Notes under the pieces: model-generated | The model's database searches: none | Told to the model about the DNA's origin: nothing | What the model saw: only the letters and a program-made list of their open reading frames with translations | Assembly (NCBI GenBank): GCA_018830885.1 | Contig: JAHJRI010000028.1 | Location: forward strand, 1 to 45,109 | Reading direction: 5' to 3' | DNA: 45,109 nucleotides | Source of the DNA: a bacterium | Lineage (GTDB): Bacteria > SAR324 > XYD2-FULL-50-16 | Program-made: the position numbers and the translations under genes | Shown: one piece after another, positions 35,501-43,477 of the stretch | How positions within the stretch are numbered: position 1 is the first letter of the stretch | Layout: each line of letters begins with the position of its first letter

Positions 35501-36193
35501 GATTTTCTGACGAACATTACCCACGAACTGAAAACGCCGCTGCAAGGTATTCTTGGATACTCCAGAATCGGTTCCGGGAGAATCGGCAAAGTCAGCAACG
35601 ATAAGCTGAATGAGTTCTTTCAGAATATTTTTGCCAGTGGGCAGCGACTCCTTAAACTGGTAAATGATCTGCTGGACCTTTCCAAACTTGAGCAGCAGAG
35701 AATGGAATACACTTTTCAAAAGGAAAGACTGTCCAATATAACAAGTTATGTGATTAAGGACCTGATAACCATCATCCAGGATAAAAACCTGACCATTGAC
35801 TTTAATCAACAGGAATTTGTTGATCTTGCAGAGATGGACATCACACGAATCACCCAGGTGATTATCAACCTGTTTTCAAATGCCATTAAATTTTCCCATC
35901 CCGGTGGAAAAATCAGGATTCAATTGGATGATCACCCGCATGAACTGACATTCTCCATCATTGACAATGGAATTGGGATTCCCGAAGGTGAAATGGAAAC
36001 CGTTTTTGAAAAATTCAACCAAAGCAGCAAAACGAAAAGCATGGGCGGGGGCACCGGTCTGGGTCTGGCCATCTCCAGGCAAATCATTTTGGACCACAGT
36101 GGAGAGATCTGGGTAGAACAGAACCCGGATGGCGGCACCATTTTCAGATTTCAAATTCCCAAAACCCAGCCTTTGCCAGACAACCAAAACTGA
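32543..36193 (+). CDS. Two-kinase hybrid sensor histidine kinase with 7TMR-DISM sensor and lipobox
   Basis: A 1216 aa protein. TTG start at 32543 chosen because AGGAG is 5 nt upstream; the TTG at 32522 lacks an SD. Order: signal segment with lipobox LAGC (Cys22); a periplasmic beta-rich sensor (DISMED2-like, about 50-200); seven membrane helices (7TMR-DISM, about 215-405); HisKA with His443 (SNTSHELRTPL); HATPase (NLVGNAIKF, DTGIGIP, GGSGLGLSI); receiver with Asp769 (IVLLDIMMPDMNG) and the YITKPF lysine; PAS; a second HisKA with His994 (NITHELKTPL); a second HATPase (NLFSNAIKF, DNGIGIP, GGGTGLGLAI). It should phosphorelay to the internal receiver, but no output protein is encoded nearby. Ligands of DISM sensors are often carbohydrates (family knowledge). 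Confidence 0.93.
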   Translation: MQPWWKHPVIMLIVGLLVLAGCRSTLSEKAPPAISKGVLDLRGWDFETDGIVNLKGEWEFYWDELLQPSDFKEKSHLSADPVYFNLPGLWTDIDLPAHGFATFRLSVRLDQRPQLLSLKLQDVYAAYTVFVNGRKIGNSGITGTSRTSSKDQIIPQVIDLPETNQTGQMEILFQVSNFSMLYSGSPQIIKLGEKKQIHRLRERNLASDLFLIGSILIMALYHLGLFIQKRENRSALYFSIFSFGTIVYTMITGESFLYFLFPDIDVIDLFKILLLSIFSIVLFFSMFMNAVFPDEYAFKLVRINQIFLGTGALVVIFAPPAIFLHTHFPAHIFTVLTLSYAIYALIKAAYRKRIGAFSMLLGFAFWFLTVINDILYYYLIIESINLIPVGLFVFIFSQAFLLSLRFNSSFNLVETLSGQLEVNNRDLSRLHRIKDEFLSNTSHELRTPLNGIIGLAQSLMDGIGGKMSESALKNLSLIVSSGRRLSSLVNDILDFSMLNNREVTLHRKKVDIRQQVDIVLTFVRPLVENKPVELEDRIPEDIPLVFADENRLEQILFNLVGNAIKFTESGSISVTAERQGEQLEISVMDTGIGIPEEKQADIFNSFEQVDSSSDRSYGGSGLGLSITKNLVELHGGQIMVKSDPGVGSVFSFTIPVYSESLESTTTDLILQPTPPNRQLELLESNRYFPNVPSQPDQEIIQPHLPIPTEGRQDLDLTNISILAVDDDPINLQVIINYLSLAGAKITTAQSGSECLDRLPELKPDIVLLDIMMPDMNGYRTAEKIRQSSAVEELPIIFLTAKNQSVDLMSGFTFGGNDYITKPFSRDELITRIKFHQKLVESRKKLEKAERKYRQIYEYAVEGIFQARQDGTILDMNPSMASIFGYESKERMISANVKIQTLLTDPEERQAVGAILAGKIHDLDFDAWFNRKSDSKFWGSTFMRIVKHQPDEDVYLEGIVLDMSDRRKREIAERKREIAEEANRAKTDFLTNITHELKTPLQGILGYSRIGSGRIGKVSNDKLNEFFQNIFASGQRLLKLVNDLLDLSKLEQQRMEYTFQKERLSNITSYVIKDLITIIQDKNLTIDFNQQEFVDLAEMDITRITQVIINLFSNAIKFSHPGGKIRIQLDDHPHELTFSIIDNGIGIPEGEMETVFEKFNQSSKTKSMGGGTGLGLAISRQIILDHSGEIWVEQNPDGGTIFRFQIPKTQPLPDNQN

Positions 36194-36224
36194 TCCATCC
36201 CCACGGAATTGCGCACAAACCATC

Positions 36225-36240
36225 ATTCCCGCGGAGCGGG
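36225..36240. repeat. REP-like short hairpin after the hybrid kinase
   Basis: CATTCCCGC followed by a 3 nt loop and GCGGG. This resembles the half-unit of the REP-like family GTCATTCCCGC...GCGGGAATCCAG seen in many proteobacteria. It may act as transcription end for the kinase although no T-tract follows. Confidence 0.5.
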
Positions 36241-36606
36241 CACAACGAAACATGAGAATAGGTCTCTGTAACCATCCGTGTCTGCTACAAATCTCTTTCA
36301 GACGGAGACTCGTTTAAAGATGCTCTGGAACTCATTTCGCTGAAATCCCAAAACTCGGACTGCGTCCTCAGACAGTTGGGATTTCGGACACTCAATTTCG
36401 TTCAGATCATCTAAAAACTCGTCTAATCGTCTGAAACAGCTTCATACCAGACACTCTGTCAGGATTGTTGAGTGATATTCGCATACAATTGCAAAACCAT
36501 CCCCGACATCAAACAGACAAGACCATCCCAGAGCCATTGCCGGGAGATGTTTTCCAACGGCTGCAGTAAGTCCCTCAGGGCTGATTCGTTCTGGCCCGCA
36601 ATATCA

Positions 36607-36675
36607 CTCCCGCGGAGGCGGGAGTCCAGTTGTGCACACCCTAAAAACCACCTGGATCCCCGCCTTCGCGGGGAT
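36607..36675. repeat. Pair of inverted REP-like hairpins (BIME-like)
   Basis: Hairpin 1 at 36607-36624 (CTCCCGC-GGAG-GCGGGAG) and hairpin 2 at 36656-36675 (ATCCCCGC-CTTC-GCGGGGAT) are in opposite orientation; the flanking GTCCAG and CTGGAT also pair. Stems are perfect while bases differ between copies in a compensatory way, as expected of structure-conserved REP elements. Confidence 0.75.
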
Positions 36676-36889
36676 GACGCGTTCTCTGAAAGCTGGATTC
36701 TCAGCAAGTCATCAGGTTTTCACCCCAAAGCCAATCATAACAGGACTTACAGAAATAGAACAAATTAGCCCTGGTAAGTCCCTCAGCGGGGTTGATATTC
36801 CCCTTTGAAACTGCTAAAAGGACTTGAAACCATTCGACTGGAACCGCGTTTTGACCATCAGTCCGTTTTGTAACTATTCACCTGTATAC

Positions 36890-36990
36890 GCCCCGAAGGT
36901 ATTGTGTTTCAAGAAACGCATGCATCCTCCTGGAGCTCCTGGAAGCCATCCATGGCTTCCAGGGTTCTTGAAACACAATACCTTCGGGGC
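36890..36990. repeat. 101 bp nested palindromic element
   Basis: Perfect 26 bp outer arms (36890-36915 and 36965-36990, starting GCCCCGAAGGTATTG) enclose a second perfect palindrome with 12 bp arms (36938-36949 and 36952-36963, CCTGGAAGCCAT/ATGGCTTCCAGG, 2 nt loop). A 22 nt unpaired segment (36916-36937) sits on one side only. There is no coding capacity, and no target duplication could be confirmed by eye. Looks like a MITE or foldback element. Confidence 0.8.
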
Positions 36991-37047
36991 TGAGCGGAAA
37001 TCAAACTGAATAGATACTCCGTTCTTATCATCATTTGAGGATCCATC

Positions 37048-37521
37048 ATGGAAGTCAACCAGGATTTTTTGGCCCCCTGTGGCCTCTATTGCGGTGTCTG
37101 CGGCATGTACTACGCTACGCGGGACAATAACGAGCCATTTCTGGAGAAACTGGTCGGCGTCTACCAGGGCAACCTGCCCGGGGTGAAACAACTGACCCCG
37201 CAGGATCTGAAGTGCAAAGGGTGTCTTTCAGACACGGTCTCCGTTTTTTGCCAGGTCTGTAATATCAAGACATGCGCACGGGAGAAGGGCATTGCCGGCT
37301 GTCACGAGTGTGATGATTTTCCGTGCCAGGAGATCGACCACTTTCCGATCGCGGTTGGCAAAAAAGTCATCCTGCGCGCTGTTCCCTATTGGCGGGAACA
37401 TGGCACAGAGAAATGGGTGGCCGCTGAAGAGGCGCGGTATACCTGCCCTGAATGCAGCCATAAACTGTTTCGGGGGGCAAAACGCTGTAACCATTGTAAA
37501 ACGCCAGTAGACGTCGATTAA
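37048..37521 (+). CDS. DUF3795-type cysteine-rich zinc-binding protein
   Basis: A 157 aa soluble protein. The N-terminal DUF3795 pattern of cysteines is clear: APCGLYCGVCGMYY, then LKCKGC, FCQVCNIKTCA, GCHECDDFPC. The C-terminal part adds a zinc ribbon with two CxxC pairs (YTCPECSH and RCNHCKT). Zinc or iron-sulfur binding is inferred; the biological role of the family is unknown. SD GAGG lies 7 nt before ATG. Its stop codon overlaps that of the converging glnE: both stops share TTAA at 37518-37521. Confidence 0.85.
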   Translation: MEVNQDFLAPCGLYCGVCGMYYATRDNNEPFLEKLVGVYQGNLPGVKQLTPQDLKCKGCLSDTVSVFCQVCNIKTCAREKGIAGCHECDDFPCQEIDHFPIAVGKKVILRAVPYWREHGTEKWVAAEEARYTCPECSHKLFRGAKRCNHCKTPVDVD

Positions 37522-40409
37522 AAAATCGAGTCCCAGATATCCGCTATTTTATATTGCAGGCCTTTGAAGGTGTCCTCCGGCACGTGAGCCCCTTTCTCCT
37601 GCAGATTGAGCCGATGAACCTCTGAACGAAAGGTCAGGTAAGCACTTCTCAGGGTGTTGGCTGTCTCATTCTCCAGGATCCTCGTTTTGTTCAGTGTCCC
37701 GAGCAAACGCACATTGTCCGTCCAACAGGCAAACTCGTCAAAATCATGGGCATGGCGTAACGTGAGGTACTGGACAATAAATTCAATATCGATAATCCCG
37801 CCGCGTCCCTGCTTGATATCAAACCACCCCTCCTTTTTCTTTTCCAGTTCCTTGCGCATCTTGACACGCATGGAACTGATATCCGCTTTCAGTGCTTCCG
37901 GATCCCGGTATTGGGTGATGATCTCCTTTTTGATCTCCATATAGCGGGTAAACATCCGCCCGTCTCCGCAGATGGGGCGGGAACGGATCAACGCCTGGTG
38001 TTCCCAGGTCCAGGCCTTTTCCTTCTGATACTCCCTGAAACTTTCCAGATTGCTGACCAGGATGCCGGAACTGCCGTTTGGTCTGAGTCTCATGTCAATC
38101 TCATACAGACGACCGGCTCTGGTCGTGGCTGTGAGCAGATGGACAATCCGCTGACCCAGGCGGACGTAGAATTCGGAATTCCCGATTTTCTGATCACTGC
38201 CGGTTGTCTCACCTTCCACAGCAGCATTCAGAAAGACCAGATCCAGGTCGGAACCATAACTGAGTTCCAGCCCGCCCAGTTTCCCATATGCCACGATCAG
38301 AAATCCCAGTTCACACCGTTCACCGTCCAGTTCCGCCACCGGCTCCCCATATTTCCTGACCAGGAAATCCCAGGAAAGACCAAAGGTCTGGGACAAGACC
38401 GTCTCCGCGGTATGGGAAAGATAGTCGCTGACCTTCATCAGCTGGAAGGCGCCGGCAATATCAGCTGCGGCAACCTGGAACACATTGACATTCTTGAAGA
38501 TAATCAGCTCCTCCAGCTGTTTCTCCAGATCGTGCTCCGGGATCTGATTCAGACGCCGATGCAGCGATTTTTCAAGATCTTCCTTGACCGGGGGTTTGTA
38601 TAAGGTTTTCAGATCAAGCAGCTCATCCAGCAAAAGGGGATGCCGGGTCAGGAAGGAGATAATCCAGGGACTGACGACGGAAAGATGGACCAGGTGGGTC
38701 AGGGCATTCGGGTTCTCCAGCAGCAGCGAAATATAAATGGTACGCTGCTTGATGGCCTGTATCAGGTCCAGAATCCGCTGAAACGCGGTTTCCGGTTGCC
38801 CGGATTTCCCAATTTTTTTCAGCACGATGGGAATCAACTTATCCAGCCGGCTCCTGCCTTTCGAACTCATTCTCTGGGTAGCGGAATCCTCCCGCAACCA
38901 GGACAGGCGCCGGACGATTTCCCCAACATCGGTATAGCCGGCTCTTGTCAGGATGCTCTCAGATTCAGCCGCATCCAACTGCCCCAACCAGACTTCACTC
39001 AGATCAGCTTCCAGTTGATCCTTGCCGTTGCTCCCCTCTTCATAAGACAGGAGCTCATTAAAATGGAAATGAACCCTTTGGGTATGAAATACCAATTCCT
39101 GGTAAAAAGTATCCCAGCTGTCATACCCCAGTGATGCTGCCAGGCGGATCTGTTGAACTCCATCCGTGGGCAGCTCGTGAACCTGCTGGTCGCTGTACTC
39201 CTGCAACCGGTTCTCCGCCAGCCTCAGGAAATAATAGGCCCGCGTCAACTCATCACAGATCGCCGTCGAAATATAATTCTCCCGGGCGAGTGCGGCCAGA
39301 ACCTTGAGAATGCTTCTTTCCTGCAGATATTCTTCAACACCACCCCTGACTAACTGGAATATCTGACCGAAAAACTCGATTTCGCGAATACCACCCGCAC
39401 CGATTTTAATATTGTTCTCAAGCCCCTTGCGCTCGATCTCAGCTGCAATTTTATACTTCATCTCCCGCAGGGAGTCATAGACCCCATAATCCAGGTAACG
39501 CCTGTAAATAAAAGGCCGCAGTCTTTGTATCAACTCACTGCCAGCCTCTCTGTCCCCGGCGATGGGTTTGGCCTTGATCAGGGCATACCGCTCCCATTCC
39601 CGTCCCTGGCTCTGGTAGTAATCTTCCAGGGCGTTGAAACTCATGGTCAATGGACCTGAATCCCCAAACGGGCGCAACCGCATATCGACCCGGAAAAGAA
39701 TCCCTTCAGGCCCCTTTTCATTGAAAACCTTGAGAAAGGAGCGGCAGAGCCTGATAAAGAATTCATCGTTGCCGACAGATTGCGGGCCACCTGTTGTCTG
39801 ACCCGCTTCGGGAAAAGCGAAAATCAGGTCAATATCCGAAGAATAGTTCAGCTCACGGGCGCCCAGCTTCCCCATACCCAAAACAACAATTTCGAGGGGG
39901 GTGTTGGCTTTCCCCACCGGGGTTCCCAGTTTCAGGCACTGCCAGGCATGAAGTTTCCTGAAGGCAACATCCACACAGGTTTCGGCAAGATCAGACAGGT
40001 TCTCCAGCGTCTCATTCAGCGACGCCTGACCGTTGATATCCCGCCAGGCGATCCGGACCATCTCCCGGACACGAATCCATCGCAGGGCCTGTCCCAATTC
40101 CGATTCGGTGGTGACTTCTTCCAGGGCAGATTCGATCTTGGTTTCGTATGCTTTTTTTCCACAGACAGTCTGCAGATCACCGCTCCCAATCAACTCAATC
40201 ATCAGCCCCGGATTGAGAATAAAGGTCTGGGTGATGAATTCGCTGAAAACCAGGGCGTTGGACAGTGACTCCGTCAGCGCCTCATCAAAAGAAAAGCCGG
40301 GCTCGGCTTCTGTAACAGACTTCATTACCTGTTTCAGTCTTTCTTCACATGTATCCCTGAGAATATCGGGGATTTTGGCTGACCTGTTCATGGGTTCCCT
40401 TGATGCCAT
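37518..40409 (-). CDS. glnE: Bifunctional glutamine synthetase adenylyltransferase/adenylyl-removing enzyme
   Basis: A 963 aa cytoplasmic protein that adenylylates and deadenylylates glutamine synthetase according to nitrogen status. There are two nucleotidyltransferase domains, each with a G-K-L-G and D-x-D signature: GKLGARELNYSSDIDLIF (about residue 178) in the N-terminal deadenylylating half and GKLGGLELSYGSDLDLVF (about 706) in the C-terminal adenylylating half; helical bundles follow each. Length is normal. Two starts compete: the ATG at 40409 (AGGA 10 nt upstream) and the ATG at 40391 (AAGGGA 4 nt upstream). It is divergent from its target gene glnA across 500 bp. Confidence 0.96.
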   Translation of the reverse strand: MASREPMNRSAKIPDILRDTCEERLKQVMKSVTEAEPGFSFDEALTESLSNALVFSEFITQTFILNPGLMIELIGSGDLQTVCGKKAYETKIESALEEVTTESELGQALRWIRVREMVRIAWRDINGQASLNETLENLSDLAETCVDVAFRKLHAWQCLKLGTPVGKANTPLEIVVLGMGKLGARELNYSSDIDLIFAFPEAGQTTGGPQSVGNDEFFIRLCRSFLKVFNEKGPEGILFRVDMRLRPFGDSGPLTMSFNALEDYYQSQGREWERYALIKAKPIAGDREAGSELIQRLRPFIYRRYLDYGVYDSLREMKYKIAAEIERKGLENNIKIGAGGIREIEFFGQIFQLVRGGVEEYLQERSILKVLAALARENYISTAICDELTRAYYFLRLAENRLQEYSDQQVHELPTDGVQQIRLAASLGYDSWDTFYQELVFHTQRVHFHFNELLSYEEGSNGKDQLEADLSEVWLGQLDAAESESILTRAGYTDVGEIVRRLSWLREDSATQRMSSKGRSRLDKLIPIVLKKIGKSGQPETAFQRILDLIQAIKQRTIYISLLLENPNALTHLVHLSVVSPWIISFLTRHPLLLDELLDLKTLYKPPVKEDLEKSLHRRLNQIPEHDLEKQLEELIIFKNVNVFQVAAADIAGAFQLMKVSDYLSHTAETVLSQTFGLSWDFLVRKYGEPVAELDGERCELGFLIVAYGKLGGLELSYGSDLDLVFLNAAVEGETTGSDQKIGNSEFYVRLGQRIVHLLTATTRAGRLYEIDMRLRPNGSSGILVSNLESFREYQKEKAWTWEHQALIRSRPICGDGRMFTRYMEIKKEIITQYRDPEALKADISSMRVKMRKELEKKKEGWFDIKQGRGGIIDIEFIVQYLTLRHAHDFDEFACWTDNVRLLGTLNKTRILENETANTLRSAYLTFRSEVHRLNLQEKGAHVPEDTFKGLQYKIADIWDSIF

Positions 40410-40435
40410 AGGATTGCATTCCTGGAATGCAGTGA

Positions 40436-40477
40436 TTCACCATCGTTAACGACCCGTTCACCACCGTTACCGACCCG
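40436..40477. repeat. Two tandem 21 bp repeats, probable enhancer of the glnA promoter
   Basis: Copies 40436-40456 and 40457-40477 begin TTCACCA and end GACCCG and differ at only two positions. They directly abut, so the two sites lie two helical turns apart on the same face of DNA. Their centre is about 110 bp upstream of the sigma-54 promoter, the usual range for an NtrC-type activator, although the sequence is not the classical NtrC palindrome. The first copy contains the perfect palindrome TCGTTAACGA. They are only 27 bp upstream of the glnE start and could also affect glnE. Confidence 0.65.
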
Positions 40478-40565
40478 GCTGTCAACTTTGTTTTCTTGTG
40501 TCATTTTTGTCGTTTTTGTCAAACCAACTGACGTCTTATCCTACTGTAATAACGTACTTATTTTA

Positions 40566-40581
40566 TGGCACTTCCTTTGCA
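40566..40581 (+). promoter_or_regulatory. Sigma-54 promoter of glnA
   Basis: TGGCAC (40566-40571), 5 nt, TTGCA (40577-40581): an exact match to the -24/-12 consensus of sigma-54 promoters, oriented to glnA. The predicted transcript starts near 40592, giving a leader of about 315 nt. Transcription should need an ATP-dependent enhancer-binding protein such as NtrC. Confidence 0.88.
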
Positions 40582-40909
40582 GACTTAAACAACAATATAG
40601 ACAACACGGCTTAACCTTTCCAGCCTGGCTGCAACCGGGGAAGTGAGACCGCCGTTTCATTTTTTAAAAGGATATCGGGGCTTTTGATAAGAAAGCCACC
40701 TCCCCAGGTGATTTACCGTTGACTTATATTATAACCATATTTAGTCATATCCGGTCAGTTTTCATTGTTTTTCATCATCTATTGAGCGAAACAGACAGGA
40801 CTGCCCGGAATTCCAGAGCACAAAAGTGATCCCCCGCCGAAGAGGAGTTGACTCTCGATTGAGATGGCGCTCTTCTCCGACACAACCTCAATCTTAAGGA
40901 GATAGTGTT

Positions 40910-42322
40910 ATGACACCGTCAGAAGTTCTCGCGTTCGCCAAAAAGCAAGGCGCCAAAGTCGTAGACATCAGATTCATGGATTTCCCTGGAGTCTGGCAGC
41001 ATTTTTCAGTCCCCATTTCCGAACTCGACGCTTCCAATTTTGAGGATGGATACGGTTTTGACGGATCCAGTATCAGGGGCTGGCAACCGATCAATAACAG
41101 TGACATGCTGGTTGTTCCCGATCCGACAACCGCCCTGATGGATCCTTTCTTTAACGTACCCACACTCGTTATGATCGGGAACATCGTTGATCCGATTACC
41201 CGCGAGCCATATACCCGCGACCCCAGAAACATTGCCCGCAAAGCCGAGATCTATCTGAAATCCACCGGTCTGGGAGATACCTGTTATATTGGCCCGGAAG
41301 CTGAATTTTTCATTTTTGACAATGTTCAGTATGACACGACGCGGAACATGTCTTTTTACGAAATCGACTCCATCGAAGGCACCTGGAATACCGGGCGGGA
41401 TGAGGGTCCAAACCTGGGCTACAAGCCGAGAGTGAAAGAGGGATATTTCCCGGTCCCCCCCACTGACAGCCAGCAGGACCTGCGGACAGAGATGATGTTG
41501 ACGTTGATATCGCTCGGAATTGATATCGAAGCCCAGCATCATGAAGTCGCGACAGCTGGACAGGCTGAAATCGATATGCGGTTTAAAACACTGCTGAAAA
41601 TGGGCGACCAGCTCGCCTGGTTCAAGTATGTGCTTAAAAACGTGGCCCATAGGAACAACAAGACGGTTACCTTCATGCCCAAACCGATTTTTGAAGACAA
41701 CGGGAGTGGCATGCATACCCACATCAGTCTCTGGAATGGCGACAAACCACTTTTCGCCGGAGACAAGTACGGTGGCATGTCCCAGGAAGCCATGTGGGGT
41801 ATTGGCGGAATTCTGAAGCATTGTTCTTCACTCTGCGCTATCACCAACCCGACCACCAACTCATACAAACGATTGGTCCCGGGTTTTGAGGCACCGGTAA
41901 ACCTGGCGTATTCCAGCCGGAACCGCAGTGCGGCTATCCGTCTGCCCATGTACTCCACATCACCGAAAGCCAAACGGATTGAATTCCGGACACCGGACCC
42001 CTCATGTAACGGTTACATGGCCTTTTCCGCCATAATGATGGCAGTGATCGATGGGATCCAGAACAAGATCGATCCGGGTGACCCTCAGGACAAGAACATC
42101 TACAACCTTCCACCAGAAGAGCTGGCAAAGATGGGAACCGCTCCGGGATCACTCCAGGAAGCGCTGGCTGCGCTGAAAGAGGATCACGCATACCTGTTGA
42201 AGGGGGATGTTTTTACCCAGGACGTCATCGATATGTGGATTGACTATAAAACAGAGCACGAAGTCAACCCCATGAAATTGCGCCCCCATCCACACGAGTT
42301 CTATCTGTATTACGACATTTAG
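40910..42322 (+). CDS. glnA: Glutamine synthetase type I
   Basis: A 470 aa cytoplasmic enzyme, ATP-dependent ligation of ammonia to glutamate; a dodecamer in the family. Signatures: FDGSSIRGW in the beta-grasp domain, the metal-site GPEAEFF, the ATP-site [31 protein letters not shown], and [12 protein letters not shown]. The adenylylation tyrosine is present in [10 protein letters not shown], codon 398, matching Tyr397 of the enterobacterial enzyme. This is the type I-beta form, consistent with the adjacent glnE. SD AAGGAG lies 8 nt before ATG. Controlled by the upstream sigma-54 promoter. Confidence 0.98.
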   Translation: MTPSEVLAFAKKQGAKVVDIRFMDFPGVWQHFSVPISELDASNFEDGYGFDGSSIRGWQPINNSDMLVVPDPTTALMDPFFNVPTLVMIGNIVDPITREPYTRDPRNIARKAEIYLKSTGLGDTCYIGPEAEFFIFDNVQYDTTRNMSFYEIDSIEGTWNTGRDEGPNLGYKPRVKEGYFPVPPTDSQQDLRTEMMLTLISLGIDIEAQHHEVATAGQAEIDMRFKTLLKMGDQLAWFKYVLKNVAHRNNKTVTFMPKPIFEDNGSGMHTHISLWNGDKPLFAGDKYGGMSQEAMWGIGGILKHCSSLCAITNPTTNSYKRLVPGFEAPVNLAYSSRNRSAAIRLPMYSTSPKAKRIEFRTPDPSCNGYMAFSAIMMAVIDGIQNKIDPGDPQDKNIYNLPPEELAKMGTAPGSLQEALAALKEDHAYLLKGDVFTQDVIDMWIDYKTEHEVNPMKLRPHPHEFYLYYDI

Positions 42323-42692
42323 ACTCTCCCCATGAGGCCGGCGGCTTTTTTCTTCATCCTCCTCGAGCTGCCGGTCTCAGCTGATACGCCTGAAAGAGAC
42401 CCTGTCCCCTGACAGGTTCTCTTTCCTGTGCCGCCAACACCAGCCAACTCGCCCGACACTGAAGTCGTCGGCTATGTCCCCGATGAATAAGGCCGGGATT
42501 GCCGGGATCTGACGTTTCACTGAGTAGCATGGCCTCAAGAGAAGCGTCAACCAGCGCAGCCCGTTCAGCCTGGAAAGCACGTTTTTCAGGTAGATCCCAA
42601 TTGATGAAACCCGACGGGCATGCTAGTCTTGGATCAAAAAAACAGACCCGCCCCGGGGTTTTTTCAAGACCGTTTGACGATTGGGACTGACG
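42323..42692. other. Intergenic region between glnA and tatD
   Basis: A gap of 370 bp. Short ORFs exist on both strands, but they overlap each other and tatD and none has a family signature or SD, so I call none. A bidirectional terminator-like element lies at 42636-42664. I looked for a selenocysteine tRNA (selA is nearby) and found no T-arm or acceptor pairing here. Confidence 0.5.
42636..42664. terminator. Bidirectional terminator-like element after glnA
   Basis: A run of seven A (42636-42642), a short C/G stem (ACCC...GGGT with CG-rich loop) and six T (42659-42664). The A and T runs can also pair and lengthen the stem. It is over 300 nt after the glnA stop and 28 nt before the tatD start. 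Confidence 0.5.
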
Positions 42693-43460
42693 ATGATTGA
42701 CACTCATACGCACCTCTGTGATCCGATTTTCAGCAACGACCGGGCCCTGGTTCTGGTCAGAGCGCGTGAAGCAGGAGTAACTCACGTGATATCCGTCAGT
42801 GAAACCATGGATGATGTTCGGATAAACCTGAAACTGGCTGATATTCACCCCGATTTGTACCCGGCTGCAGGTCTTTATCCCGCCAATCTCGATCTGCAGG
42901 AAGCCGCGAGCATCGCAGCCCTGATCGAAAAAGAGGGCGACAGACTGATTGGTATTGGTGAGGTCGGCCTGGATTACTGGATAGTGAAGGAAGACGAAGA
43001 AAGGGAAATTCAGCGTGAAATTTTCAGAATTTTTATTGATCTTTCACGGTCGATGAATCTGCCTTTAAATGTTCATTCCCGGTCTGCAGGAAAGCACGCG
43101 ATCGACATGCTGCTGGACAGGGGCGCCCGCGACGTTCAACTGCACGCCTTCGATGGAAAAGCGGCTTCAGCCCTGCCGGCAGTCGAGGCAGGCTATTTTT
43201 TTTCCATTCCCCCCTCCATCGTCCGGTCGGTGCAGAAACAGAAACTGGTGCGCCAGCTGCCGCTCAGTGCCATACTCCTGGAGACCGACAGCCCGGTCCT
43301 CGGGGTGGATCCCGATGTCCGTAACGAACCGGCTAATATCACACTTGCCCTGGACGCCATTGCTGAAATCAAAAACGAACCCAGGGAGGCCATCCGGGAA
43401 GCGGTCACAGAAAATTCATTCAAACTGTACAAAGGGTTAAAACGCAACGGCTATCATTGA
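42693..43460 (+). CDS. tatD: TatD-family metal-dependent hydrolase/DNase
   Basis: A 255 aa TIM-barrel amidohydrolase. Metal ligands: the DTHTHL start (HxH), Glu in GIGEVGLDYW, His in NVHSRS, His in LHAFDG, and Asp in LLETDSPVLG. The family has 3'-5' exonuclease or deoxyribonuclease activity and some members are D-aminoacyl-tRNA-related. The ATG at 42693 is used since family proteins start MIDTHTH; the TTG at 42681 is only a longer option. SD GGGA lies 6 nt upstream. Converges with selA across 17 bp. Confidence 0.92.
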   Translation: MIDTHTHLCDPIFSNDRALVLVRAREAGVTHVISVSETMDDVRINLKLADIHPDLYPAAGLYPANLDLQEAASIAALIEKEGDRLIGIGEVGLDYWIVKEDEEREIQREIFRIFIDLSRSMNLPLNVHSRSAGKHAIDMLLDRGARDVQLHAFDGKAASALPAVEAGYFFSIPPSIVRSVQKQKLVRQLPLSAILLETDSPVLGVDPDVRNEPANITLALDAIAEIKNEPREAIREAVTENSFKLYKGLKRNGYH

Positions 43461-43477
43461 AATCACCTCTCCCGCGA

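Larger units (their letters stand above)
36194..37047. other. Gene-free, palindrome-rich region
   Basis: About 850 bp without a supported gene. It contains four kinds of hairpin: a CCCGC/GCGGG element (36225-36240), an imperfect pair CTGAAATCCCAA (36340-36351) with TTGGGATTTCGG (36376-36387), two REP-like hairpins facing each other (36607-36675), and a 101 bp nested palindrome (36890-36990). The phrase GTAAGTCCCTCAG occurs twice (about 36566-36578 and 36774-36786). The density suggests repeated-element insertions between the kinase and the DUF3795 gene. Confidence 0.65.
40410..40909. other. glnE-glnA divergent control region
   Basis: A 500 bp non-coding region with the tandem repeats, an AT-rich stretch with two TTTTTGTC copies (about 40504-40520), the sigma-54 promoter and a long glnA leader. 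In the leader a GAAGAG/CTCTTC pairing (about 40839-40875) could form a loose stem. A TTGACT at 40719-40724 has no good -10 partner. Confidence 0.6.

Noticed and set aside
36194-37047. CRISPR array or attachment site in the palindrome-rich region
   Set aside because: The repeats are inverted and few, with no regular repeat-spacer spacing, and no integrase or cas gene lies nearby.
40719-40750. Possible sigma-70 promoter for glnA (TTGACT)
   Set aside because: No acceptable -10 at 16-18 nt spacing.
42323-42692. Selenocysteine tRNA (selC) near selA
   Set aside because: No T-arm GGTTC-type sequence and no acceptor pairing could be found in the gap or upstream of selA.
42354-42848. 164-codon minus-strand ORF between glnA and tatD
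   Set aside because: Its N-terminal half is antisense to the conserved start of tatD and there is no SD. The C-terminal half looks somewhat protein-like, but nothing supports a gene.
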